Assembly: GCF_002723935.1 (NCBI RefSeq)
Contig: NZ_BEWM01000003.1
Location: 372,001-436,000 of the forward strand
DNA: 64,000 nucleotides
Reading direction: 5' to 3'
DNA from: Gluconobacter cerinus
GTDB lineage: Bacteria; Pseudomonadota; Alphaproteobacteria; Acetobacterales; Acetobacteraceae
Numbering within the stretch: position 1 is the first letter of the stretch; each line of letters starts with the position of its first letter. The position numbers and the translations under genes are program-made. Below, one piece after another: positions 34,683-43,106 of the stretch. The notes beneath the pieces are model-generated. The model made no database searches, was not told the DNA's origin, and saw only the letters and a program-made list of their open reading frames with translations.

Positions 34683-35597
34683 ATGAAAATTTTTGTCGCC
34701 GGTGCGAGCGGAGCGCTGGGGCGCTGTCTGATTGCGCGCCTCAAAGAGGCTGGACATGACGTCTGGGGGATGGCTCATCGGGCGGAAAGCCTGACAGCTA
34801 TCGAGATGTTGGGAGCTCATGCGGTCAAAGCTGATGCTCTCAATAGGGAGGCACTGTTTGCAATAATCGAGAAGCTCCGCCCTGACGTCGTGATTGATGA
34901 ACTTACGTCTCTCCCGGCAAGTCCTTTTGATCTTCCAAAGCATCTCCCGATCGATCGAAAACTCCGTCTCGAAGGTGGTGGCAATCTTTTCGATGCGGCG
35001 CAAACATATGGCGTAAAGCGCTACATACAGCAGTCTTGCGGCTTTTATCTGGACGCTGGTCATGACCTGGCGACAGAAGCATCTTTTCTGAGAATTAGCG
35101 CGCCGGGGAATATCGGGGAAAGCGCTCGGATGTATGCAGCTCTGGAAGCGCGCGTCACTAGCGCTCCCACAATGGAGGGTGTCACGCTGCGATACGGCTT
35201 TTTCTACGGCCCAGGGACGTGGTACTGGCCGGATGGTGCATTTAGCGCGCATCTTGCTCGTGGTGAGGTCTCACTGATTGGTGCGGGCGCCAGCACATTC
35301 TCTTTTGTTCATGTAGATGATGCGGCACAGGCAACTGTATCAGCACTTACAGCCAAGCCTGGCGTTTACAATATCGTTGATAGTCAGCCTCTTCAGTTCG
35401 AGAATTGGCTGAAGGCGTATGCGCGATGGGTCGGGGCACCGGTGCCGCCGTGCATGACTGAAAAGGACGCTGTTCTGCTGATGGGCGAAGAAAGCGTCTA
35501 TTACCAGAATAGCCTGACAGGCGCGTGCAATCGTAAGGCTATGGCTGCGCTCGGGTTTAGTCCACGAAAAGCCCCGTGGCTCAGTACTGTAGGCTAG
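34683..35597 (+). CDS. NAD(P)-dependent epimerase/dehydratase-like protein
   Basis: A 304-residue extended SDR: FVAGASGALGRCLIARL is the dinucleotide-binding glycine motif, followed by DVVIDELTSLP, YIQQSCGFYLD, a possible tyrosine in RMYAALEA, and FFYGPGTWYWPDGAF. The substrate is unknown. Third gene of the Rrf2-cupin operon; such genes are often induced by redox stress. Confidence 0.87.
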   Translation: MKIFVAGASGALGRCLIARLKEAGHDVWGMAHRAESLTAIEMLGAHAVKADALNREALFAIIEKLRPDVVIDELTSLPASPFDLPKHLPIDRKLRLEGGGNLFDAAQTYGVKRYIQQSCGFYLDAGHDLATEASFLRISAPGNIGESARMYAALEARVTSAPTMEGVTLRYGFFYGPGTWYWPDGAFSAHLARGEVSLIGAGASTFSFVHVDDAAQATVSALTAKPGVYNIVDSQPLQFENWLKAYARWVGAPVPPCMTEKDAVLLMGEESVYYQNSLTGACNRKAMAALGFSPRKAPWLSTVG

Positions 35598-35737
35598 AGC
35601 TGCCGCCGCATATTTGGATATGAGGGTACGGTATTTATCTGCGCCCGTTTGGGAAGAAAATGGGCCAGCCAATAGAACGATGCAGGCCATTCGCTCAAGT
35701 GGCGCAAACAACATCAAATATTTTCAAGGAGTTCGAA

Positions 35738-35790
35738 TGGTGGGCGCGACAGGGATTGAACCTGTGACCCCTGCCGTGTGAAGGCAGTGC
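35738..35790 (-). tRNA. 3' fragment of tRNA-Val(CAC), probable attachment site
   Basis: On the minus strand this matches the 3' part of a tRNA-Val: encoded CCA (35738-35740), acceptor GCGCCCA, T-arm GGTTCAATCC, and anticodon stem-loop CTGCCTTCACACGGCAG with anticodon CAC. The 5' part (acceptor 5' strand and D-arm) is missing; beyond about 35790 the sequence becomes unrelated and AT-rich. The fragment cannot be a working tRNA. Its position between host genes and prophage, with the 3' end on the host side, fits the attachment site of an integrated phage or island. Confidence 0.85.
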
Positions 35791-35990
35791 TACTCTTCGG
35801 TAAATAACTAGTTTGATTATACTTTTTTAGATGAAAGCCAAACACTTGCATGATTTTTGCAATTTAAGACTTCGATTCTAGAGCGCAGATGAACGTCGAG
35901 CATTTGTTGGGTTATGTTGACAAAAGGCTTGTCGGTTTGAGGCAAGATCTGATTCACTATTTTCCTCAGTGAAGGCAGCGCAGCAGCGCT

Positions 35991-36215
35991 ATGGACCGAG
36001 TAGATCTGATGGATCGGGAATGGGCGATAATGATAATTGGTTCGCTTCTGCCGCCTGAACGCGGATGTTTGGTCCGACTAGACGGGGACAATCGCAGGTT
36101 TCTCAATGGCATACTGTATGTTCTGCACACTGGTTGTCCGTGGCGGGACATGCAAGAACGCTACGGCAAGTGAAACTCCGTCTATGTCAGGTTTCGCCGT
36201 TGGATATGCATGCGC
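35991..36215 (+). pseudogene. Remnant of an IS5-family transposase N-terminus
   Basis: The frame from ATG 35991 reads DREWAIMIIGSLLPPERG ... RRFLNGILYVLHTGCPWRDM, the typical N-terminal domain of IS5/IS1031-type transposases. A TGA at 36171-36173 replaces the usual Trp codon before NSVYVRFRRW, after which the match is soon lost. No catalytic domain is present. Confidence 0.7.
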
Positions 36216-36254
36216 AGATTATAAAAATATACGATATAGATCGGGGTTATCATT

Positions 36255-36494
36255 TTGTTTTTTAATTGTCTTTGGAATATAATAAGAGAATTCCCTTATT
36301 CCATTAGGGATGATTCAATATTATTAATAATAATATTATCTATAGTTTTTGTGTCTTATATTTCTTTCAATTTTATGAATGTATTGACTGATGGTTTTTT
36401 AAAGAATTCTGTCGTTATTTTTTTCATCATTATTCTTTACGTTATTTTATTTTATCTTGTTTACTGCATGGTTATATTCCTTGCGCCATATTAG
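36255..36494 (+). CDS. Possible small AT-rich membrane protein
   Basis: A 79-codon frame with a TTG start and no clear ribosome site. Two strongly hydrophobic segments (LLIIILSIVFVSYISF and VVIFFIIILYVILFYLV) separated by NVLTDGFLKNS. The region is far more AT-rich than the rest of the window. It could be a real cargo gene of the prophage or an accident of composition. Confidence 0.35.
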   Translation: MFFNCLWNIIREFPYSIRDDSILLIIILSIVFVSYISFNFMNVLTDGFLKNSVVIFFIIILYVILFYLVYCMVIFLAPY

Positions 36495-36749
36495 GTTTTT
36501 CTTTCGGCTTGGTCGCCCGAATCTGAGTGTCAGTGAGTATTTTGCTATATCCGGTCTCTATCTCAATTTTGCCCGACCGATACCCGGCTCACGACGAGAC
36601 AGGACGGAACAGAACAAGAATACTTGAGACAAAAGAATGGCGCAAAACGCTTGGAGAACCAAGTCTTTGAGACAAGATTAGATTGTATGAGAAGGAGACC
36701 TGGTGGACGAGAGTTTCTTTCATAAAATCCTATTAAGTTACTGATAGAT

Positions 36750-37007
36750 TTATATTGTTTTCATATAGTTGATATTATCGTACCCGTGTTTATACCCGGG
36801 CTTTATCGGCATTTTCTCTAAGCAGCGTTCGTAAGCACACTTCCAGATGGAAGGCGATATTATGCAGTCACCGTCGCCCGAAGCATTGAAACACCCAAGA
36901 AAAATAGCCCCCTTATAACAATAATTTAGCCAAGAAACCAAAAATGGAATAACGATAAAATAACGATAAAATAATATCATATTGGAATCAGTACTGACTT
37001 GCGTCAC
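36750..37007 (-). CDS. Possible small AT-rich protein
   Basis: An 85-codon frame: a hydrophobic segment (YRYFIVIPFLVSWLNYCY) followed by a cysteine-bearing polar part (CFNASGDGDCIISPSIWKCAYERCLEKM). Four or five cysteines in the second half suggest an exported or membrane-anchored domain, but there is no other support. No family recognised. Confidence 0.35.
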   Translation of the reverse strand: MTQVSTDSNMILFYRYFIVIPFLVSWLNYCYKGAIFLGCFNASGDGDCIISPSIWKCAYERCLEKMPIKPGYKHGYDNINYMKTI

Positions 37008-37060
37008 TCAAAGAATCATCCGATGGTTATGCAAATGTTGAAGTCTCAAGGCCGCATTGA

Positions 37061-37261
37061 ATGAACGTCGATATTGAATACGTAAAACAAGCACTCAAAT
37101 GCCCGAATCACCACATCTCTTACGAAATAGACGACGACGGCACCTTTCTTATAAAAAATGCCTCTCATTTACCCGGCTTCAACTCACAGTCATTGGTTGA
37201 TCTCGTCTTGAAAGGCTGGCTCTATAGCTACGAACATGATTCTCTTCTCAAGAGAGTTTAA
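37061..37261 (+). CDS. Small hypothetical protein preceding the FkbH-like gene
   Basis: A 66-residue acidic protein (MNVDIEYVKQALKCPNHHISYEIDDDG...). It ends 19 bases before the FkbH-like gene on the same strand, so the two are probably co-transcribed. It lacks the D-S-L motif of an acyl carrier protein, the partner that FkbH enzymes usually need. No family recognised. Confidence 0.5.
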   Translation: MNVDIEYVKQALKCPNHHISYEIDDDGTFLIKNASHLPGFNSQSLVDLVLKGWLYSYEHDSLLKRV

Positions 37262-37280
37262 TGCGTTAAGGGCATAAACC

Positions 37281-39101
37281 ATGACTGAACCTGTCCGGCT
37301 TGTTATTTGGGATCTAGATGAGACATTCTGGCCCGGCACTTTGACAGAGGGCGGTATCAACGAAGCCGAACATTTAGGGCATGTTGTAAGGGCATTAGCT
37401 GAGCGAGGAATCATTAGTTCCATCTGCTCAAAAAACGATTTTGAAGAGACAAAGTCAGTTCTGGAACGTCTAGGTGTATGGGACCTATTCGTTTTCCCAA
37501 GTATATCATGGGAGCCTAAGGGCCCTCGCGTTGCCCATATCGTCGAACAAGCCAAGCTGCGTGCGCCAACAATTATGTTCATCGACGATAATCCGATGAA
37601 CTTAGCTGAAGTTTCAGGCGCGGTACCAGGGATACAGGTATCCGACGAAAAGCTTGCTCCATTCTTACTCGATAATCCTCTTTTCGTCGGTAAAGCCGAT
37701 CCTGAGATGAAGCGATTGCATGATTATAAGCTTCTTGAAGTTAAGTCGGAGGCAAAGGCGAGTGCCGGTGATACCTGGCAATTCTTGCGCGAAAGCCGCA
37801 TCACTGTTGAAATCTGCTATGACTTGGAGGCTAACCGCGATCGCGCGATTGAACTGATTAATAGAACAAACCAGTTAAATTTTACAAAAAAACGCCTTTC
37901 TGAAAACATTGACGAGGCGAGGAACCAATTTGACGAAATTGTTAATTCAGGAATTTTCCATCACTCAGGCTTAGTTCGCGTTCGTGATAAATACGGTGAT
38001 TATGGATTTGTTGGTTTCTTCCATCAAACAAAACATAGTCAAGAAAACATTCTACACCACTTTTGTTTTTCTTGCCGTACACTAGGGATGTATGTCGAGA
38101 CTTGGCTTTACAGGCAACTTGAGTGCCCAAGTATAGAAGTCGTTGGAGACGTTCTCACTAATCTGTTTGACGAAACAAATCCAGTAGACTGGATCTCTTA
38201 TTATCGCGAAGAAGTCGAGGAAGGCGCCGAAGTGCACGATTATCCGAAGCTTCCTATCCAAATCTGCGGCGGCTGCGATATGGACTCCGTCCAGCATTAT
38301 CTAGCGCCAGCCACAGACGATTTCAGATTATTCACTAACACTGTACGACAGCAAACCGAGATTCGACGCGACCATTCCAGCATGATCCGCCGTTCGATCG
38401 AAGGATCGACTGAAGAAGAATGGAAGATTTTGAGTGAGATCGGCTTTATTGATGCAGATTTTGATACAAAGCTTAAAGACATAAAAAGTGGATTTCTAAT
38501 TTTTAGCTTCTGGGCAGATATATACTATTCAGATTATGAAATTGTCGGGTGCAAGGGACACACAACCTTTGCGATGAACCCGTTCAATTATCAAAACTTA
38601 GATAATGAGTATGAAGGAATTCTGAGGCATCAAGGGCGTTCAAAGGGCGAAATTGAGCAATTCAGAGCCGCAAAAGCAAATCTAAAATATTCTGGGAAAA
38701 TGAACGAAGGTACTTTTAAGGATAATCTGAATTATATTTTCAGCAATATCTCTACAGACGTAGATATTATTCTAATAAATTCAACAACAAAATTCCACGA
38801 AACAAACCCTGAATGGGGATTGATGGACCGACATTTGAAATTAAATAAGTACCAACGAGAGATTAGCAACAACTATGATAATGTCTCAGTAGTGGAAATG
38901 GATGACTTCATCCTTTCTTCCAGTGACATCGTAAGCTCCACTCACTTTACACGCTCAACGTACCAGCGGCTTGGTACCGCCTTGAAGAAGCGAGCCGTGA
39001 CGGGGATGCAAGACCGTGATAAAAATATTGAATATCTGAAGCGACGTATTTCTGAATTGCAGGCGGAGAACGATCGACTCAAATCTGGCGCAGTAGTTTG
39101 A
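37281..39101 (+). CDS. FkbH-like HAD-IIIC protein with C-terminal SGNH-like domain
   Basis: A 606-residue protein. Residues 1-150 are a HAD phosphatase-like domain with the catalytic DLDET motif (LVIWDLDETFWPGTL) and MFIDDNPMN as the acidic motif. Residues 170-330 match the FkbH acyl-transfer region (RTNQLNFTKKR, VRDKYGDYGFVGFF, FCFSCRTLGMYVET). Residues 335-575 are an SGNH-like domain with SSTHFTRSTYQRLG at the His block. A coiled coil closes the protein (DKNIEYLKRRISELQAENDRLK). FkbH enzymes load C3 units derived from glycerate onto carriers, and related fused proteins occur in polysaccharide clusters. It lies between the tRNA fragment and the phage lysis genes, on the opposite strand from all phage genes, so it is probably lysogen cargo. 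Confidence 0.82.
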   Translation: MTEPVRLVIWDLDETFWPGTLTEGGINEAEHLGHVVRALAERGIISSICSKNDFEETKSVLERLGVWDLFVFPSISWEPKGPRVAHIVEQAKLRAPTIMFIDDNPMNLAEVSGAVPGIQVSDEKLAPFLLDNPLFVGKADPEMKRLHDYKLLEVKSEAKASAGDTWQFLRESRITVEICYDLEANRDRAIELINRTNQLNFTKKRLSENIDEARNQFDEIVNSGIFHHSGLVRVRDKYGDYGFVGFFHQTKHSQENILHHFCFSCRTLGMYVETWLYRQLECPSIEVVGDVLTNLFDETNPVDWISYYREEVEEGAEVHDYPKLPIQICGGCDMDSVQHYLAPATDDFRLFTNTVRQQTEIRRDHSSMIRRSIEGSTEEEWKILSEIGFIDADFDTKLKDIKSGFLIFSFWADIYYSDYEIVGCKGHTTFAMNPFNYQNLDNEYEGILRHQGRSKGEIEQFRAAKANLKYSGKMNEGTFKDNLNYIFSNISTDVDIILINSTTKFHETNPEWGLMDRHLKLNKYQREISNNYDNVSVVEMDDFILSSSDIVSSTHFTRSTYQRLGTALKKRAVTGMQDRDKNIEYLKRRISELQAENDRLKSGAVV

Positions 39102-39151
39102 GATAGCAATGTAAACCTGCGACACCATTTTCGTGCCGCAGGTTTACGCCT

Positions 39152-39352
39152 TTACGCGCCACACGCTTTCCTGACCTGTTCCATCTGGCGGGCCGCTTCG
39201 ATAAGATTTGGGCAATTCTGCCGTTGCGCCCGGATCTCGGCCGCCATCCCCTTCTGGAAATCGGCCGTCCAAGGATGCAAGGCAGGACAAACCACCTTCA
39301 GTCGTGGCTGCGCACATCCGGCCAGTACCAAGCACAATAAAACAGCCCGCAT
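39152..39352 (-). CDS. Rz1-like outer-membrane spanin (lipoprotein)
   Basis: A 66-residue lipoprotein: signal peptide and lipobox MRAVLLCLVLAGCAQ, with acylation at Cys13, then a short polar body. Its start overlaps the Rz-like gene by one base (ATGA region at 39352), the normal o-spanin/i-spanin arrangement. It bridges the envelope at the last step of lysis. Confidence 0.75.
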   Translation of the reverse strand: MRAVLLCLVLAGCAQPRLKVVCPALHPWTADFQKGMAAEIRAQRQNCPNLIEAARQMEQVRKACGA

Positions 39353-39582
39353 TATCCTCTCCCCTTGTCGAGAGCATTCAAAAACTCATCCACAGTCTGC
39401 GGAGCCTCAGCGCCGCGCTGCTCCATTTCCTGTTGTTGCGCTACCTGGGATTGAGCGTCTTTGACGTCCTGTTCGGCCGTATCGGCTTTCTGCGATTTAC
39501 CCCCGGCTTTATAGAGCCCGAGGGCCGACGCCACGCCCACAAGGAGCATGGCGCCAAGAATCGCCAGATTGGCGGTGCTCAC
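39352..39582 (-). CDS. Rz-like inner-membrane spanin
   Basis: A 76-residue protein with one N-terminal membrane helix (LAILGAMLLVGVASALGLYKAG) and a coiled-coil-prone periplasmic part (KADTAEQDVKDAQSQVAQQQEMEQ). Followed directly by the Rz1-like lipoprotein. With it, forms the spanin pair. Confidence 0.75.
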   Translation of the reverse strand: MSTANLAILGAMLLVGVASALGLYKAGGKSQKADTAEQDVKDAQSQVAQQQEMEQRGAEAPQTVDEFLNALDKGRG

Positions 39583-39848
39583 TGGCTAGGCGCTTCCATC
39601 GCTGGCTGAACGGCCGGGCCGGCAGCGATGACACGCTCCAGTTCCGTGGCACCTTCCAGCGTTTTAGTCAGAGCAGCATCGAACGCCGTGATATCGACAT
39701 GCTCGGCCAGCTTCGACATAGAGGCCGCCAGAACACCCTGGAGCACGAGACCGCCGACGCTGATGCCCTGCTGGACCGAGGGTGTATCAGCCTTGCCCAG
39801 AGACTGGTTCACAAGACCTTCAAGGGCGGTAACACTACTAAAAGCCAT
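39579..39848 (-). CDS. Small phage protein, lysis region
   Basis: About 89 residues from the ATG at 39848. A small alanine-rich, helical protein (QGISVGGLVLQGVLAASMSKLAEHVDITAFDAAL) without signal peptide. It overlaps the Rz-like start by four bases and is preceded by a terminator. I do not recognise a family; it may be a phage accessory or lysis-associated protein. Confidence 0.6.
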   Translation of the reverse strand: MAFSSVTALEGLVNQSLGKADTPSVQQGISVGGLVLQGVLAASMSKLAEHVDITAFDAALTKTLEGATELERVIAAGPAVQPAMEAPSQ

Positions 39849-39862
39849 TGGTGTTTCTTCCA

Positions 39863-39888
39863 TAAAAAAAGCCGCCTCGATGGGCGGC
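39863..39888 (-). terminator. Intrinsic terminator in the phage lysis region
   Basis: On the minus strand GCCGCC-CATCGA-GGCGGC followed by a run of seven T. It lies after the gene ending at 39981 and before the gene starting at 39848. Confidence 0.85.
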
Positions 39889-39980
39889 ATTGCATCCGAC
39901 GGTCTGACAGCGGGAGTGCTGCCTCCTTCGGAGATCTGAGGAATGAGGATAATCGAGCCGGGACCGGCTGAAGGGCTCAG

Positions 39981-40304
39981 TCAGGCATCAGGCTTCTTCC
40001 TGGTCAGAACATCGACACCCGCATTGGTGAGGATGTCTTTGGCGCTGTTCTTGTCCTCATAGGGCACCATCAGCCCGGTCCGGCCGCACTGAATACGATT
40101 GGCGGCTTTGCCAAAATTGGCTGCGCCATAGTTGATCGCCACGTACCAGGCCTTTTTCAGCCCATAGCGTGGCGTACCAGGCTTCGGCGGAAGCAAGCCG
40201 ACTGCAATCAGATTGCACAGACCTGACAACGCCAGAAGGCCGAGAGCCACCCACAGAAGATATGCGGGAGGGACGACCAACAGCAGCAGGGAAACAGGGT
40301 CCAC
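39981..40304 (-). CDS. Small membrane protein, possible holin
   Basis: A 107-residue protein from a GTG start at 40304. Two hydrophobic segments at the N-terminus (VSLLLLVVPPAYLLWVALGLLALSGLCNLIAVGLL) and a hydrophilic C-terminal half (GLKKAWYVAINYGAANFGKAANRIQCG). Position among lysis genes and two membrane spans suggest a holin or a holin antagonist, but no family signature is visible. It is flanked by terminators on both sides. Confidence 0.55.
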   Translation of the reverse strand: MDPVSLLLLVVPPAYLLWVALGLLALSGLCNLIAVGLLPPKPGTPRYGLKKAWYVAINYGAANFGKAANRIQCGRTGLMVPYEDKNSAKDILTNAGVDVLTRKKPDA

Positions 40305-40322
40305 AGTTCAGTCTCCAGACAT

Positions 40323-40347
40323 AAAAAAACCGCCTCAAGGGCGGTTT
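40323..40347 (-). terminator. Intrinsic terminator after the tailspike-like gene
   Basis: On the minus strand AAACCGCC-CTTGA-GGCGGTTT followed by T. Perfect 8-base stem, located 30 bases after the stop at 40378. Confidence 0.88.
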
Positions 40348-40377
40348 GCAATACGATGACGGGCATGTCGGCCCCAT

Positions 40378-42291
40378 TCAGTACGTGAGCGGAGCACCAT
40401 TCGCGAACCAGTGCTTCTGCATGGTGCAATAGGCTATCACGCCAGTTCCAGCCCCCGCAGCTTCACCTATATTCCGACCGTCCGTGACGAAAACCGACGA
40501 TGCGGGAACGCAGGAGCCGTCCGGACGTAACATTGTGGAGGAGGTGTACTTGGCCAGCGAAAGCCCGCCGGACGATACAGCCAAATTCCCTTCAGTATCA
40601 TTGACGAGATAGACCACCTGATTTGCACCAGCAGGATCATTTGCACCGAATGAAATGTAACTGGTACCAAACATATTTATGACACCAGGAGTCGTTGTAT
40701 CATTTCCCGAAGAATCAACCGTATGACGCATGTGAATGTTTTGCTCTGAGCTTGAAATTTCTTTTGATACAGTTATTTCGTCCAGATTTTGATTGCCAAA
40801 TCCAACACTCAACGTCTGATTGTTCCCGAGGCCAGACCACAGGTTATCACTCCCAAAAATCGGACCACCGGTCTCATTTTTATATCCACCAGAAGCCCAA
40901 CATTTGTTATCTGAAATCAACATATTGTCTGTGACACCAGTTTTCGGGGACAGGTCAAAACAGGGTATGCTTGAACTTGGGGAAAGGCCGGTTATATTAT
41001 TGCCAGTCGCGACGACGTCCCCGCCGAGTACGACTGGCGATGTCGTCTGTCCTCTCCCATACGAGTCAATCGTGTTACCAATGACCGTGCCACCAAATTG
41101 ACCGAGCGCGTGGATTGCTGACCAGTTGGAAACGGCTCCGATTGATGGAGTGTCGAAGTTTGTGTTGATGATGTGGAACAGGCCAAGGTTATCCGCACTA
41201 ATGCCGCCAAGATACCCTTCGAGATAGCTGTTTCGCACCTCTAAGGCTTCACTATAGTTCTGCGGGTTGCCGTTTCCGGATCCGATGGCCTGAACGCCCC
41301 ATCCGCGAGCTTCCAGCGTTGAAAAATTATCCAGACGTGCGCCCTGGACTGCGTTCCCTATATAGGCGCCTGTACCATATATCACTGTCGTACCGGTTAT
41401 TGTGTTATTTGCACTAAACTTGGATTGGGCCGCTGTCCAACCCGACTGCCATGTACCTTCGATATAAATACCGTATGACTTGGCGCCAGAGTCTATGGAA
41501 CTATCAGCGTCGATATGCACATTGTTGATGCGCTGCTGAGACGTGTTGAGTAGGGCTATCCCAATATGGAACCCTGAAATACTGACGTTATCGATAATAC
41601 CACGGAATTTTCCACCGTTGATGTTGATGGCCGTTCCAAGAAAATTATTGGCGGCTTTCATGATCGTCATATTCCGCATATCGAAACGGACACGCCCAAA
41701 ATCCGTGTCAGACGGATTCTCGCCTACCAGCGTAAAGACGTCGCTATCTGCGGTATCGATAAACACTGTACTGTTTCCGATGAGGGTAAATGCCGCAGCA
41801 GAGGGCGGGACGACGATCGGTGCGGAAATCAGGCACTGGCCCCCATGAAAATTGATCGGAGATCCTAGTCGTGCTGCGACATTCACGGCCATCTGGATCG
41901 CGGCAGTGTCATCCGTTCCAGAAACAGCATGCGTTGTCGTATTCAGAGACGCATCACATTTAATTCCAAAGTCGTGACTGTTGACGATATCGGAAAAATG
42001 CTCGGCATTCGTCCGGGCCAGTGGCGCACCGTCAGCCTTAATGACAGAACCAGTCACGTCCAGTCCTGGCGCTGTACCTCCCTGGATTTCCGGATTTTGC
42101 ATCTGCCCGTTGAGCGCATCCACTTTCCTGCCAATACTGGCCGCAACGTCAGGAGAGTGGACAATATCCGCCGGATTTCCGGTCTGAGTATAGGATCGCC
42201 AGTTCGGCACAAAATTGACGGGATCGGCCACTGCCTTCCCCATGCAAAGCAGCCATAAGGCAGAGACGAAAATTGTATCGGCGCGTTTCAT
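40378..42291 (-). CDS. Secreted beta-helix (tailspike-like) protein with signal peptide
   Basis: A 637-residue protein. It starts with an apparent signal peptide (MKRADTIFVSALWLLCMGKAVA, then DPVNFVPNW), unusual for a virion protein. Residues 110-450 have the pattern of a right-handed parallel beta-helix of the pectate-lyase/Pectate_lyase_3 type: FGIKCDASLNTTTHAVSGTDDTAAIQMAVN, then many short repeats with N-x-I/V/F-x-G-x-x-I spacing. The C-terminus is a separate domain rich in aromatic residues. It could depolymerise a surface polysaccharide. It lies in the lysis block under its own terminator, and the signal peptide argues for export from the lysogen rather than incorporation in the tail. 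Confidence 0.7.
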   Translation of the reverse strand: MKRADTIFVSALWLLCMGKAVADPVNFVPNWRSYTQTGNPADIVHSPDVAASIGRKVDALNGQMQNPEIQGGTAPGLDVTGSVIKADGAPLARTNAEHFSDIVNSHDFGIKCDASLNTTTHAVSGTDDTAAIQMAVNVAARLGSPINFHGGQCLISAPIVVPPSAAAFTLIGNSTVFIDTADSDVFTLVGENPSDTDFGRVRFDMRNMTIMKAANNFLGTAININGGKFRGIIDNVSISGFHIGIALLNTSQQRINNVHIDADSSIDSGAKSYGIYIEGTWQSGWTAAQSKFSANNTITGTTVIYGTGAYIGNAVQGARLDNFSTLEARGWGVQAIGSGNGNPQNYSEALEVRNSYLEGYLGGISADNLGLFHIINTNFDTPSIGAVSNWSAIHALGQFGGTVIGNTIDSYGRGQTTSPVVLGGDVVATGNNITGLSPSSSIPCFDLSPKTGVTDNMLISDNKCWASGGYKNETGGPIFGSDNLWSGLGNNQTLSVGFGNQNLDEITVSKEISSSEQNIHMRHTVDSSGNDTTTPGVINMFGTSYISFGANDPAGANQVVYLVNDTEGNLAVSSGGLSLAKYTSSTMLRPDGSCVPASSVFVTDGRNIGEAAGAGTGVIAYCTMQKHWFANGAPLTY

Positions 42292-42305
42292 GTCTCAGAC
42301 TCTCC

Positions 42306-42812
42306 TCATGCCGCAATTGCTGCTTTGAAATGCAGGATATTGGCCCGTTCGTCGGCCTTGCCCCCTGCTGTATTATACACACGCTTGTGAAACGCGCTCA
42401 TGCCCACCGGGTCGTTCCAGGCCGGAAGCGGCCCGCGATCACGCCAGCATTTAATGCGAGCCATGGCAAAGGCATAGGCATCATTGTTGATCATCAGATC
42501 TGCCTCCGGGGTCAGGTTACCGATGAACCCACGGATCACGTGCGCGACCTGCACTTGCTGCGAGAAATTTAGCCAGTTGGCCCAACAGTCGTCGTGCGTC
42601 GCGGGCTCCATCTGAGGTAGCCCGCGTGCTGGACCATATCCAGAGTTTGTCAGCTGCCTTTTGTAGCGCAGCTGGCTTTCTGCCATTGCAATCCCAAGCA
42701 TGAGATTGATGGCGGCCAGACTTGCAAACTGGCTTCCCATGGCTGTCAGGGTGGGAATGACGGTGAAGTTTTTCACCTGTCCGGGATCTAGGCCGTAGCG
42801 GTTATCCATCAC
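42306..42812 (-). CDS. Phage lytic enzyme (transglycosylase-like)
   Basis: A 168-residue protein with a lysozyme-like/lytic transglycosylase pattern: LMLGIAMAESQLRYKRQLTNSGYGPARGLPQME, containing the catalytic glutamate in AESQ and the following G-x-x-Q motif. No membrane segment except the weak N-terminal stretch. The start overlaps the holin-like gene by four bases. Acts as the endolysin of the prophage. Confidence 0.7.
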   Translation of the reverse strand: MMDNRYGLDPGQVKNFTVIPTLTAMGSQFASLAAINLMLGIAMAESQLRYKRQLTNSGYGPARGLPQMEPATHDDCWANWLNFSQQVQVAHVIRGFIGNLTPEADLMINNDAYAFAMARIKCWRDRGPLPAWNDPVGMSAFHKRVYNTAGGKADERANILHFKAAIAA

Positions 42813-43090
42813 AGGTGCCCCAACATGTGGATGAGCGAGTAGATTCCAACCGCCACCCCACCACCAACACCTGAGCCCCCAGCAATAAACATAGCCCGCC
42901 TATTTCCGGCATCTGCAATTTGATTGGAAAGCCGCGTGAAACCATCAGTTACTGCCGTTTCTAAGCGTGTGACCCGATCAAATAGGGACTGAACCGTTTC
43001 CTGTCCGTGCTCCTGTTGTGTCTCCAAGCGCACAACACGCTCCAGAAGCTCTTTGATGTCGCCTTGGGTAGCGCAGTCGTCATCGGCCAT
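42809..43090 (-). CDS. Holin-like protein (XhlA type)
   Basis: A 93-residue protein: an N-terminal coiled coil (DIKELLERVVRLETQQEHGQETVQSLFDRVTRLETAV) and one C-terminal membrane helix (AMFIAGGSGVGGGVAVGIYSLIHML). This is the layout of XhlA/haemolysin-type phage holins. Directly upstream of and overlapping the lytic enzyme gene. Confidence 0.68.
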   Translation of the reverse strand: MADDDCATQGDIKELLERVVRLETQQEHGQETVQSLFDRVTRLETAVTDGFTRLSNQIADAGNRRAMFIAGGSGVGGGVAVGIYSLIHMLGHL

Positions 43091-43106
43091 CCGGCCCTCC
43101 AGATAT

